This document shows, piece after piece, positions 7,489 to 14,963 of a stretch of DNA of 16,877 bases. Made by a program: the position numbers and the translations under genes. Source of the DNA: Candidatus Accumulibacter sp. UBA704. Lineage in GTDB: Bacteria > Pseudomonadota > Gammaproteobacteria > Burkholderiales > Rhodocyclaceae. Each line of letters begins with the position of its first letter. Position 1 is the stretch's first letter. Under the pieces are notes generated by a model. It was not told the DNA's origin and searched no databases. It saw only the letters and a program-made list of their open reading frames with translations. Location: positions 9,302 through 26,178 of the forward strand of contig DBMG01000029.1 of assembly GCA_002304785.1 (NCBI GenBank), given 5' to 3'.

Positions 7489-9252
7489 ATGGCAAACATC
7501 GTCGCAATAACGTCCTGCCCGACCGGGATAGCGCACACATTCATGGCGGCCGAGGGACTGGAACAAGGGGCCGCCAGGCTGGGGCACACAATCAAGGTCG
7601 AGACCCAGGGCTCCGTGGGCGCGCAAAACCAGCTGACCGCCGCAGACGTGGCCGCCGCCGATGTCGTGCTGATTGCCGCCGACACATCGGTCGATCTGAC
7701 CCGCTTCGCCGGCAAGCGCATCTATGAAACCGGCACCAAGGAAGCGATCAAGGACGGCGCCGGCGTGGTCCAGGCCGCGCTGCAGCAAGCGCAAACGTCG
7801 GCGCCCGCCGTCGCCAAGGCCGGCGGCGCGGCAAGCATCGTGGCGATCACGTCATGCCCGACGGGAATCGCCCACACCTTCATGGCCGCCGAAGGCCTGG
7901 AGCACGGCGCATCCAAGCTCGGGCACCGGATCAAGGTCGAAACGCAGGGTTCGGTGGGCGCTCAGAACCAGCTCAGCGCCGAGGATGTTGCGGGTGCGGA
8001 CATCGTCCTGATCGCCGCCGACACCTCGATCGACAAGAGTCGTTTCGCCGGCAAGCGCATCTATGAAACCAGCACCAAGGAGGCCATCAACGACGGCGCC
8101 GCCGTCGTGCAGAAAGCCTTGCAGCAGGCGGCGGTGCAGGCCGCAGCCCCGGACAAGGCGGCAAAGGGCGAGGCCGGCAAGAATCTCGCCGACCAGGCGC
8201 TGGCGGCCAAGGCCGCGCAATCCGCATCCCGCTCCGGCGCGTACAAGCACCTGATGACCGGTGTGTCCTATATGATCCCGTTCGTCGTGGCCGGCGGCCT
8301 GCTCATCGCCATCGGCTTCGCGCTCGGCGGCATCTACGTGTATGACGACGCCCACAAGGGCACGCTGGCCGCGAACCTGTTCTGGATCGGCAAGGCCAGC
8401 TTCCAGCTGATGGTTCCGATCCTCGCCGGTTATGCGGCCTTCTCCATCGCCGACCGTCCCGGCATCACGCCCGGCATGATTGCCGGGGTCATTGCCGACA
8501 GCGTCGGCGCCGGATTCCTCGGCGGCATCGTCGGCGGCTTCCTGGCCGGCTACACCGTGCGCTGGCTCAACAAAACCATCAAGCTGCCGCGCACGCTCGA
8601 CGGCCTGAAGCCGGTACTGATCCTGCCGCTGCTCGGGGCGACGATCACCGGCCTGCTGATGTATTACGTGGTTGGCGGTCCGGTAGCGGCGATCCTCGCC
8701 GGCATCTCGGCCTGGCTGAAGAGCATGCAGGGCAGCAGCGCCATCGTGCTCGGCATGCTGCTCGGCTGCATGATGGCCTTCGACATGGGCGGCCCGGTCA
8801 ACAAGGCCGCCTACACGTTCGGCACCGGACTGCTGGCCAGTCAGATCTACGAACCGATGGCGGCCATCATGGCAGCCGGCATGACCCCGCCCCTGGGCAT
8901 CGCGCTGGCCACGATGCTGTTCCGCAACCGCTTCTCCCCCGACGAGCGTGAAGCCGGCAAAGCCGCCGCCGCACTGGGCATCTCTTTCATCACCGAAGGC
9001 GCCATCCCCTTCGCCGCCAAGGACCCGTTCCGCGTGATTCCCTCGATCATGCTCGGCTCGGCGGTGACCGGCGCCATCTCGATGGCTGTCGGCGCCCAGT
9101 TGCACGTTCCCCATGGCGGTATCTTCGTGCTGCCGATGCCCAATGCCGTATCCGGACTTGCCGGCTATGCGGTCGCAATTGCCGTCGGCACAGTCGTTAC
9201 AGCCCTGGCGCTGTTCATCCTGAAGAAGCCTTTGGAGACGGCGACCGCCTGA
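7489..9252 (+). CDS. fruA: Fructose PTS permease EIIB'-EIIB-EIIC
   Basis: This 587-residue membrane protein imports fructose and phosphorylates it to fructose-1-phosphate. The start is the ATG at 7489, with GAGGGG at 7477-7482; the frame stays open upstream to a GTG inside fruK, but the homology begins with MANIVAITSCPTG. Two EIIB domains in tandem cover about 1-101 and 116-215, each with a phospho-acceptor Cys (Cys10 and Cys123) in the same SCPTGIAHTFMAAEGLE context. An Ala/Lys-rich linker leads to the EIIC transport domain (about 235-587), which has multiple hydrophobic helices, MGGPVNKAAYTFG, and the substrate motif ITEGAIPFAAKDP. E. coli FruA has a degenerate first EIIB' without the cysteine; here both copies look functional. 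It is the last gene of the operon, 49 bp after fruK, with a terminator downstream. Confidence 0.93.
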   Translation: MANIVAITSCPTGIAHTFMAAEGLEQGAARLGHTIKVETQGSVGAQNQLTAADVAAADVVLIAADTSVDLTRFAGKRIYETGTKEAIKDGAGVVQAALQQAQTSAPAVAKAGGAASIVAITSCPTGIAHTFMAAEGLEHGASKLGHRIKVETQGSVGAQNQLSAEDVAGADIVLIAADTSIDKSRFAGKRIYETSTKEAINDGAAVVQKALQQAAVQAAAPDKAAKGEAGKNLADQALAAKAAQSASRSGAYKHLMTGVSYMIPFVVAGGLLIAIGFALGGIYVYDDAHKGTLAANLFWIGKASFQLMVPILAGYAAFSIADRPGITPGMIAGVIADSVGAGFLGGIVGGFLAGYTVRWLNKTIKLPRTLDGLKPVLILPLLGATITGLLMYYVVGGPVAAILAGISAWLKSMQGSSAIVLGMLLGCMMAFDMGGPVNKAAYTFGTGLLASQIYEPMAAIMAAGMTPPLGIALATMLFRNRFSPDEREAGKAAAALGISFITEGAIPFAAKDPFRVIPSIMLGSAVTGAISMAVGAQLHVPHGGIFVLPMPNAVSGLAGYAVAIAVGTVVTALALFILKKPLETATA

Positions 9253-9287
9253 ACGCGGGAATCACTTTGGCGATTGCTGCGACTCCC

Positions 9288-9314
9288 ACGCCGGCCTCAT
9301 GAGCCGGCGTTTTT
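9288..9314 (+). terminator. Rho-independent terminator of the fructose operon
   Basis: A perfect 8-bp GC-rich stem ACGCCGGC / GCCGGCGT with a 7-nt loop (CTCATGA) is followed directly by TTTTT. It starts 35 bp after the fruA stop. The opposite strand has no T-run after the stem, so it serves fruA. It also separates the operon from the convergent TRAP genes. Confidence 0.85.
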
Positions 9315-9325
9315 CTTTGGCAAGG

Positions 9326-10633
9326 TCATCTGCCAAGAACGAGTTCGGGGAACCACAGCACGATGCTCGGGAAGAGCGCCAGCATCAGAGTGAACGCCAT
9401 CATCATGAACAGGAAGGGCAAGGTCACCTTGCACAGATAACCCATCGGGTAACCGGTAATCCCCTGAATGATCGACAGGTTGAACGCCACCGGTGGCGTG
9501 ATCTGAGCCATTTCGACGACCAGCACCATGAAGATGCCGTACCAGACCTTGTCGAACCCGGCTGCCGTAATCAGTGGCAAGACCACCGGCAAGGTCGTGG
9601 CGATCATCGAGAAGCCTTCCATGAACATGCCCAGGATCACGTACATCAGCATCAGCATGATGATCAGGCCGAACGGCGGCAGGTTGATGTCCGTCACGAA
9701 CTGGGTGACCGCACCGGGAACGCCGAGCACTGCGGTCGCACTGCCCAGAATCGTCGCACCGACGATGATCATCCCCATCATGCTGCACGATTGCACCGTG
9801 CCTATCGAAACCGCGCGGATCGTTTCCCAGGTGACGGCGCCCTGCTTCTTTGCGACGCCAAAGGCGCCAAGAACGCCGAGCGCGGCCGCCTCGGTCGGTG
9901 TCGCCACGCCGGCATACATCGAACCGATTACGCAGATGATGAGGAACATCGCCGGCGCCAGTTCCTTCAGCGCGGCGACGCGCGCCGAAAACGGCAGATT
10001 GCGCAGATTGCGTTCGGAATCCGGGATCAACTCGGGTTTGCGCCAGGTCACGAACATGATCATGCCCATGAAGCATCCCGCCAGCAGAAAGCCGGGGATC
10101 CAGCCCGCAGTGAACAAGCGCAGCACCGACTCTTCCGCGAGAACGCCGTAGATGATCATCACCGTGCTGGGCGGGATCAGGAAGCCGAGCGTACCGGAAC
10201 CGGCCAGGCTGCCGATCACGACGTCGTCGCCGTAGCCGCGGCGCTTCAACTCGGCGAGCGTCATCTTGCCGACCACCTGCGTGGTTGCCGCCGACGAACC
10301 CGAGATCGAGGCGAAGATGGAGCAAGCCAGCACGTTCACATGCAGCAAACGCCCCGGCAGCATTCCGGCCCACGGCGCCAGGCCGTTGAACAGGGTGCGT
10401 GACAGGTTGGTGCGGAACAGGAATTCGCCCATCAGGATGAACAGCGGCAAGGCAACCAGATCGGCGTTTGAGAGAATGTTGAAAGAGTGCTGGGCGACCA
10501 GTTTGCTGGTCGGGATGTCGGTAAACACCGCGAGCACGACCATGGCGGTCGACGCCAGCGAAATTCCGATCCCCACCCCGCAACCGAGAAACCCGAACAG
10601 GGCGACGAACATCGTGACAAAGATGGCAGTCAT
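9326..10633 (-). CDS. dctM: TRAP transporter large permease subunit (DctM)
   Basis: This 435-residue, strongly hydrophobic protein has the length and pattern of TRAP large subunits, with 12 or so membrane segments. Family motifs are visible: ALPLFILMGEFLF (61-73), ISGSSAATTQVVGKMT (110-125), GSGTLGFLIPPSTVMIIYG (145-163), ATPTEAAALGV, and near the end VEMAQITPPVAFNL. DctM is the ion-coupled channel that moves the substrate delivered by DctP across the inner membrane, using a Na+ or H+ gradient. It is the last gene of the dctPQM set, 14 bp after dctQ, with an AAGGA ribosome site. Substrate cannot be read from this subunit; neighbouring genes suggest a carboxylic acid such as 5-oxoproline. Confidence 0.93.
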   Translation of the reverse strand: MTAIFVTMFVALFGFLGCGVGIGISLASTAMVVLAVFTDIPTSKLVAQHSFNILSNADLVALPLFILMGEFLFRTNLSRTLFNGLAPWAGMLPGRLLHVNVLACSIFASISGSSAATTQVVGKMTLAELKRRGYGDDVVIGSLAGSGTLGFLIPPSTVMIIYGVLAEESVLRLFTAGWIPGFLLAGCFMGMIMFVTWRKPELIPDSERNLRNLPFSARVAALKELAPAMFLIICVIGSMYAGVATPTEAAALGVLGAFGVAKKQGAVTWETIRAVSIGTVQSCSMMGMIIVGATILGSATAVLGVPGAVTQFVTDINLPPFGLIIMLMLMYVILGMFMEGFSMIATTLPVVLPLITAAGFDKVWYGIFMVLVVEMAQITPPVAFNLSIIQGITGYPMGYLCKVTLPFLFMMMAFTLMLALFPSIVLWFPELVLGR

Positions 10634-10647
10634 TCGAGTTTCCTTGC

Positions 10648-11229
10648 TTATTCAGAGGCCGAAGCCACTTTGAACGATTCGTTGACCAGCGGCTTGTCGA
10701 GCACGGCGGCGATGACCCGCATGATGCTCTGCAGGGCATAAACCGTCGTTCCCAGCGCCAGGGTGGCTTGCGGAATCCACAGCGGCGTGAGGCTTCCGCC
10801 GGACACCTGATTGGAGGTGAAAGATTCCGCGGCAAACAGGGCCAGACTCACGGCGAGGAAAGACACGAAAGCCGCGCCGATTGTCGAAGAGATGATTTCC
10901 AGCGGACGCTCGAAGCGCCCGCCGAAAGACTTCATGACGATCTGGACGCGGATCTGCATGCCGGCACGCATCGTCAGCGCACCGCCAAGCATGAACGCGG
11001 TGCCCATCAGGTAGGCGCTGTACTCCCAACCCACGGCGATGTCACTTGGAAAGGCGTGGCTGAACTTCGACAGCACGCCCAGGGCAACCTGCCCGAGAGT
11101 CAGCAGGGTCAAACCGCCCAGACACCCGGCGGCCACGTAGGCAGCTACCAGCGATATCCGATCGATGGTCCGTTGCAGCGTTGCAATCAGGCCGTTGCCG
11201 GCCGGTGTGGAGTCGAGGTCCGGGCGCAT
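10648..11229 (-). CDS. dctQ: TRAP transporter small permease subunit (DctQ)
   Basis: This 193-residue protein has four predicted membrane segments at about 27-50, 68-88, 111-134 and 150-174, as in TRAP small subunits. Between the second and third is GALTMRAGMQIRVQIV, the counterpart of the family's loop that usually reads R-x-G-x-H-I/V-x-V-D; here Gln and Gln stand for the His and Asp. DctQ pairs with DctM and helps receive the substrate-bound DctP. The gene lies 3 bp after dctP and 14 bp before dctM, so the three form one transcription unit. Its ribosome site (GGAAAG) sits inside the dctP end and is weak, suggesting coupling to dctP translation. Confidence 0.88.
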   Translation of the reverse strand: MRPDLDSTPAGNGLIATLQRTIDRISLVAAYVAAGCLGGLTLLTLGQVALGVLSKFSHAFPSDIAVGWEYSAYLMGTAFMLGGALTMRAGMQIRVQIVMKSFGGRFERPLEIISSTIGAAFVSFLAVSLALFAAESFTSNQVSGGSLTPLWIPQATLALGTTVYALQSIMRVIAAVLDKPLVNESFKVASASE

Positions 11230-11232
11230 TTC

Positions 11233-12240
11233 TTATTTCTTTCCAGTGGCTTCGAGGTAGCTCTTGATGAACGGTGCCGCCGCCGGCGCACGCTTCAGAT
11301 ACTCGTCGAGTAACGGAGCAGCTTGCTTGCGCATGTCGGCCATCATCGCCGGACTGACCGGTACCACTTCCATGCCGTTGGCCGTCAGTTTTTTCAGACT
11401 TTCCACGTCGGCGTTGGCGGACACCGCCCAGAACTCCGGCTCCAGCCTGGCCGCGATCGCCTCGATGGTCTTCTGATGCTGCTCCGGAATCTTCTTCCAG
11501 GTATTCAGGTTGATATTGACCATGTTGGTCGACCAGGTGTGGTTGGTCGGATAAACGTACTTCATGAATTCCCAGAACTTGGCATCAACGCCGGTCGTCG
11601 CCGAGGTCGCCACGCCGTCCACCCGCCCGGAAGCCAGCGCCGGGATCAACTCACCAAATGGAATCAGCACGCCGGACATGCCGATGGAAGTCACGGTATC
11701 GACCGTCATCTTGTCCGCGCCGCGAATCTTGATGTTCTTCAGCCCTCCGAGGGTATCTGTCTTGGTCTTCAGGAACAGGTACTGACCGGGCGACGGCACC
11801 ATGTACAGGATCTTCTGGTTGTACTTGGTGGACACGAGTTTCTCGATCTCGGGCCGGACGAACTTGTGCAGGGCACGCAGATCATCCTGCGAACTCACCA
11901 GGAATGGCACGCCTTCGACGCCGAGGAACGCCTCGTCGCCGATCTGCTGGCTGAGGAGGATATCCGCCATCGGCACCATCCCGTCACGCACCGCGCGCAT
12001 CTGCTCCGGTCCCTTGAAACCAAGCGAACCGCCGGGGCGAATATTGATGACGACTTCGCCCTTGGTTTCCTTGGCGACTTCCTCAGCGAAGCGTTTGGCA
12101 TTCTGCACCATGAAATTGCCATCGGGCAGAACGTCAGCCAGGTTGATCTGGATCGTGTCGGCCGATGCCGGCATAGCCATCATGACCGCCGCGGCGCCGG
12201 CACAAACGGTGGATATGAAGTTGCGTCGAGTTGCCTTCAT
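11233..12240 (-). CDS. dctP: TRAP transporter substrate-binding protein (DctP)
   Basis: This 335-residue periplasmic protein captures the substrate for DctQM. The N-terminus MKATRRNFISTVCAGAA fits a twin-arginine signal (RRNFI), with a likely cut after PASA near residue 28. The mature part has the DctP fold pattern: GNFMVQNAKRFAEEV, INIRPGGSLG, EGVPFLVSS, and GLKNIKIRGAD, where Arg173 is the likely family arginine that salt-bridges the substrate carboxylate. TRAP binding proteins therefore take organic acids. From memory, two Bordetella pertussis DctP proteins were crystallised with pyroglutamate, which fits the pxp genes nearby, but membership in that subfamily is inferred from context only. 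AAGGAG lies seven bases before the ATG. It is first in dctPQM, 216 bp after rraA. Confidence 0.92.
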   Translation of the reverse strand: MKATRRNFISTVCAGAAAVMMAMPASADTIQINLADVLPDGNFMVQNAKRFAEEVAKETKGEVVINIRPGGSLGFKGPEQMRAVRDGMVPMADILLSQQIGDEAFLGVEGVPFLVSSQDDLRALHKFVRPEIEKLVSTKYNQKILYMVPSPGQYLFLKTKTDTLGGLKNIKIRGADKMTVDTVTSIGMSGVLIPFGELIPALASGRVDGVATSATTGVDAKFWEFMKYVYPTNHTWSTNMVNINLNTWKKIPEQHQKTIEAIAARLEPEFWAVSANADVESLKKLTANGMEVVPVSPAMMADMRKQAAPLLDEYLKRAPAAAPFIKSYLEATGKK

Positions 12241-12456
12241 CGTATTGCTCCTTAATAAGTAACTGCTGGATTCAAGAATGCGGCATCGGCTGACCTGATC
12301 AGGGGTTCAACCGGGGGACACGAGCAAATCGTATGCGTGTTGCTTCGTCATGGAAAAGACGCTTTTCGTCTGGTTGTATAAGGTTATTCAATGCTTCTTT
12401 ACGGTGCCGCCGATGCACGCGTGCAGTGCATGGAGGCACGACCCAGCCCGGAGAAT
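12241..12456 (-). promoter_or_regulatory. Spacer before dctP, with a palindrome and a weak hairpin
   Basis: This 216-bp gap separates the rraA-like gene from dctP. It holds the strong dctP ribosome site, a perfect 10-bp palindrome CCTGATCAGG (12294-12303), and on the minus strand a 5-bp hairpin AGACG-AAAAG-CGTCT (12371-12357) running into TTTT, a possible weak terminator after rraA. No convincing -35/-10 pair was found. The size suggests dctPQM may have its own promoter or be differentially expressed from the upstream genes. Confidence 0.35.
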
Positions 12457-13122
12457 TCAGTTGTTGCAGCGCGCTTCGAGCGCATCGACGAAAGACAGAT
12501 CCCAGCGGTCTTCGAGGATGGCCTGAATCGTCGCTTCTTCCTTGGCCTGTTGCGCTTGTGCCTTGGCAATCAGGGCCTCTGCCTCTTCAGGAGCGAAAGC
12601 CAGCAATCCGTCCTCATCGCCAATGACGATGTCGCCAGGCATCACGGTCATGCCGCCGATGGAAACCGGAACGTTGATTTCACCGGGGCCGTCCTTGTAC
12701 GGACCGCGATGGACATGCCCGCGCGCAAAGAGCGGGAAATCCCTCTCGCGGATTTCCGCGACGTCGCGAATGGCGCCGTCGACCACCAGTCCGGCAAGAC
12801 CGATTCTCCTGGCGTACAAGGACATGATGCCGCCGAGAATCGCCTGCCCGGTGTCGCCACCGCCATCAATCACCATCACGTCGCCGGGCCGGCAATACTC
12901 GAAGGCGCGCAGGACGGCCAGATTGTCGCCATGACTGACGCGCACAGTGACGGCCGTGCCGGCCATCGTACCGGTGCTGCGATCGTATTTCTTCAGTTCG
13001 CCGGTACCAATGAAGCGATGCAGTTGATCGCTGATCAGCGCGACCTGGATGGTGCGCAATACGTCAATAATGGCCGGAGCGGCCTGCGGTGCGGAGGGGT
13101 TTCTACGTGCGCCAGTCGACAT
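12457..13122 (-). CDS. RraA / HMG-aldolase family protein
   Basis: This 221-residue protein belongs to the RraA-like family, which includes 4-hydroxy-4-methyl-2-oxoglutarate aldolases and oxaloacetate decarboxylases (divalent-metal class II pyruvate aldolases) as well as the E. coli RNase E inhibitor RraA. The core motif runs VMVIDGGGDTGQAILGG (83-99) into GLAGLVVDGAIRD (108-120), with Arg119-Asp120 as the family's active-site pair. A later segment INVPVSIGGMTVMPGDIVIGDEDGL is also characteristic. Length and the N-terminal extension (MSTGARRNPSAPQAAP) favour the metabolic aldolase branch over RNase regulation. An AAGGA ribosome site supports the start. It is 45 bp after the SDR gene and upstream of dctP, which suggests cleavage or decarboxylation of a 4-hydroxy-2-oxo or oxaloacetate-like acid. 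The exact reaction is not deducible. Confidence 0.85.
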   Translation of the reverse strand: MSTGARRNPSAPQAAPAIIDVLRTIQVALISDQLHRFIGTGELKKYDRSTGTMAGTAVTVRVSHGDNLAVLRAFEYCRPGDVMVIDGGGDTGQAILGGIMSLYARRIGLAGLVVDGAIRDVAEIRERDFPLFARGHVHRGPYKDGPGEINVPVSIGGMTVMPGDIVIGDEDGLLAFAPEEAEALIAKAQAQQAKEEATIQAILEDRWDLSFVDALEARCNN

Positions 13123-13167
13123 GGTGTATTCCTTCAGTGTTGGCAGTGTGGGTTGGATGCTGGTCGA

Positions 13168-13920
13168 TCAGCCGTTTTCCGGCTTGACCGTCGTCAAGCC
13201 GGCGGCGACTTGCAGCGTGGGCAGGATTTCCATGTTGGAAATGTTCACAGCGATCGGCGCGGCAACGGCAAAAGCGATCGCATCGGCGATATCCGACGCC
13301 TGCGGCAATTCAAATCCGTCAACGAACTGCGCACGCGCGGCGGCCGGATCGATGCCGGCGACGTGGGCAAAGATATCGGTGGCGACACGGCCGGGACAGA
13401 TCTCGGTGACGCGCACGCGCTTACCCAGGGCATCCACGCGCAACTGGCGCGAAAGCATGTGCATCGCCGCCTTGGTCGTGTGGTAAAGCGTATTGCTGCC
13501 GACGAAGTTATAGATGCCCGCGATCGAACTGATGTTGATGATGTGTCCGCGATCGCGCTGCAACATGCCCGGCATGACCAAGCGCACGAGATGCAGCGCC
13601 GACTGCAGGTTGACAGCGATCTCCGCATCGACCTGTTCTGCCGTTGCAGTGGTAATGGAGCCGGGAAAGTTGATACCGGCGCAGTTGACCAGAATGTCGA
13701 ACGACACCTCGCTGGTCAACTGCGTGAGTGCAGGCAGATCGCGCACGTCGATGGCATGCGGGATGCATCCGGTGCGCCCGGCCAATTCCTGGAGAGGTTC
13801 GGCGCTACGCGCCAGGGCATGTACTTCTATTCCCTCCTTGCGGAAGCGTTCCACGATGGCCGCACCGATTCCGGAAGAGGCGCCGGTGACCAGGGCTGTT
13901 TTGTAGTCGGAAAATGGCAT
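13168..13920 (-). CDS. SDR family NAD(P)-dependent oxidoreductase
   Basis: This 250-residue classical short-chain dehydrogenase has the cofactor motif TGASSGIG (12-19), an NCAG motif (79-82), and the catalytic Ser131/132 (INISSIAG), Tyr146 and Lys150 in YHTTK. The start at 13920 (MPFSDYKTALV) is preferred because GGAGT lies six bases upstream and the family starts just before the first strand; the frame is open for 30 more codons to 14010, giving a non-homologous extension. It resembles the YdfG/3-hydroxy acid dehydrogenase branch, which oxidises 3-hydroxy acids such as serine or 3-hydroxyisobutyrate, but the substrate is not established. It heads the minus-strand cluster with the RraA-like gene and TRAP genes, and is divergent from pxpB. 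Confidence 0.88.
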   Translation of the reverse strand: MPFSDYKTALVTGASSGIGAAIVERFRKEGIEVHALARSAEPLQELAGRTGCIPHAIDVRDLPALTQLTSEVSFDILVNCAGINFPGSITTATAEQVDAEIAVNLQSALHLVRLVMPGMLQRDRGHIINISSIAGIYNFVGSNTLYHTTKAAMHMLSRQLRVDALGKRVRVTEICPGRVATDIFAHVAGIDPAAARAQFVDGFELPQASDIADAIAFAVAAPIAVNISNMEILPTLQVAAGLTTVKPENG

Positions 13921-14288
13921 TGAATGACTCCGCAAATGGACGCGGGCGACTGGGAAACAAGACTCAACGGCCGCCCATGGTTTCGCTCCTGAAACAGAAG
14001 CGTCATTCATGTTAGGTCGTGCCGGAAGGGTTCACCAAGAGGGTTTGAGTTTGAGGGGATAGAGCCAGCTTATGACTGGCGACACCCTGCCCGTTACGAA
14101 AGCCTCACCCTCCCAACCATCACATCTTTGATTGACCCCATTCAAATTTCGTGTGTCAGGTTGGCAATGCACGTGTGTTAGCTTTGTCGTCGAACTGAAG
14201 AACCGGAGCAATCCTGGCCATGGCAGTTTTTGCCCCCTTCGGGCGAGCCAGGCCGGCTCGTGCAACCTTGATGAAGGCAACACACAGC
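13921..14288. promoter_or_regulatory. Divergent control region between SDR gene and pxpB
   Basis: This 368-bp stretch holds no credible gene. It should contain the promoters of the minus-strand SDR-rraA cluster and of pxpBCA. No -35/-10 pair stands out on either strand. Notable elements are an imperfect 13-bp direct repeat (CGTGTGTCAGGTT at 14150-14162 and CGTGTGTTAGCTT at 14172-14184, 22 bp apart), a GCCAG/CTGGC stem near 14063-14079, and a CGAGCC/GGCTCG hairpin at 14244-14260. The locus's regulator is not in the window. Confidence 0.45.
14150..14184 (+). repeat. Imperfect 13-bp direct repeat, candidate operator pair
   Basis: CGTGTGTCAGGTT and CGTGTGTTAGCTT agree at 11 of 13 bases and start 22 bp apart, about two helical turns, which would put two bound monomers or dimers on the same DNA face. 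They lie 105-139 bp before the preferred pxpB start, in the shared divergent region. No known regulator consensus was recognised. Confidence 0.35.
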
Positions 14289-14963
14289 ATGACCACCACA
14301 CTTCAATCCGGGCAATCCCCCCGGATCAGCCTGCTCGGTACGACAGCCCTGCTGTTCGAACCGCCGGGCGAAATGGATATCCACACGCAACGGCGCGTCT
14401 GGTGGCTATCGCGCCAGGTTGAAACCTGGCCATGTACCAAGGAAGCTGTTCCCGGCATGAGCAACCTCATGCTGGTCTTCTCCGATCCGCCGCGCAACGT
14501 CGATGCAGTCAAGGCCGACCTTCTCGCCATCTGGAACCGCGCCGAGGAATTGCACTTCGAAGGCCGGATTGTCGAACTTCCCGTCATCTATGGCGGCGAA
14601 TACGGACCGCATATCGCGGACGTCATCGCACATACCGGCCTGACGCTCGAGGAGATCGTCAAAATCCACACCGAACCGCTGTACAGCGTATTTGCGCTGG
14701 GCAGCCATCCCGGCTACTGCTATCTCGGCGGGATGGATCCGCGCATTGCCACCCCGCGCCGCAAAGTGCCGGTGCGAGGTCTGCCGGGCGGTGCCGTGTC
14801 GATCGGTGGTGCGCAGACCGGCGTATCGGCTTCGGAAGGACCCAGCGGCTGGAATACGATCGGACATACGGACATGGTCTTTTTTGATCCGCTGCGCACT
14901 CCTCCCGCCCTGCTGGCTCCCGGCGACATGATTCGATTCAGGGCTGAAAGGATTATCAAATGA
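14289..14963 (+). CDS. pxpB: 5-oxoprolinase subunit B family protein (PxpB/KipI-like)
   Basis: This 224-residue protein matches PxpB along its length: a beta-rich N-terminal domain (ISLLGTTALLFE), AVPGMSNLMLVF (53-64), the YGGEYGPHIADV segment (101-112), TPRRKVPVRGLPGGAVSIGG, QTGVSASEGPSGWNTIGHT, and a final PGDMIRF. PxpB with PxpC and PxpA hydrolyses 5-oxoproline to glutamate using ATP. The LGSHPGYCYL motif (137-146) differs from E. coli LGFQPGFPYL, so the substrate may not be identical. Start: the ATG at 14289 gives E. coli-like length (218 there), although its ribosome site is weak (AAGG, 11 bases off). An in-frame ATG at 14220 with GGAG upstream would add 23 Arg/Ala-rich residues. It overlaps pxpC by ATGA. 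Confidence 0.88.
   Translation: MTTTLQSGQSPRISLLGTTALLFEPPGEMDIHTQRRVWWLSRQVETWPCTKEAVPGMSNLMLVFSDPPRNVDAVKADLLAIWNRAEELHFEGRIVELPVIYGGEYGPHIADVIAHTGLTLEEIVKIHTEPLYSVFALGSHPGYCYLGGMDPRIATPRRKVPVRGLPGGAVSIGGAQTGVSASEGPSGWNTIGHTDMVFFDPLRTPPALLAPGDMIRFRAERIIK

Noticed and set aside
7489..8133. Tandem EIIB domains as an assembly artefact
   Set aside because: The two copies differ at most wobble positions and at about 16 residues, so they are real distinct sequences.
7852..9114. 420-codon open frame on the minus strand opposite fruA
   Set aside because: It is antisense to conserved EIIB/EIIC codons, and its His/Arg/Gly/Asp-rich composition has no family signal.
12391..13923. 510-codon open frame on the plus strand opposite rraA and the SDR gene
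   Set aside because: Both opposite-strand genes have clear catalytic motifs and ribosome sites. This frame spans two genes and a spacer and has no domain.
13921..14010. 30-codon N-terminal extension of the SDR protein
   Set aside because: The internal ATG at 13920 has a GGAGT ribosome site and starts right before the Rossmann strand. The extension shows no family similarity.
14074..14090. Possible sigma-54 promoter TGGCGACACCCTGC
   Set aside because: The distance between the GG and GC elements is one base short of the strict -24/-12 spacing.
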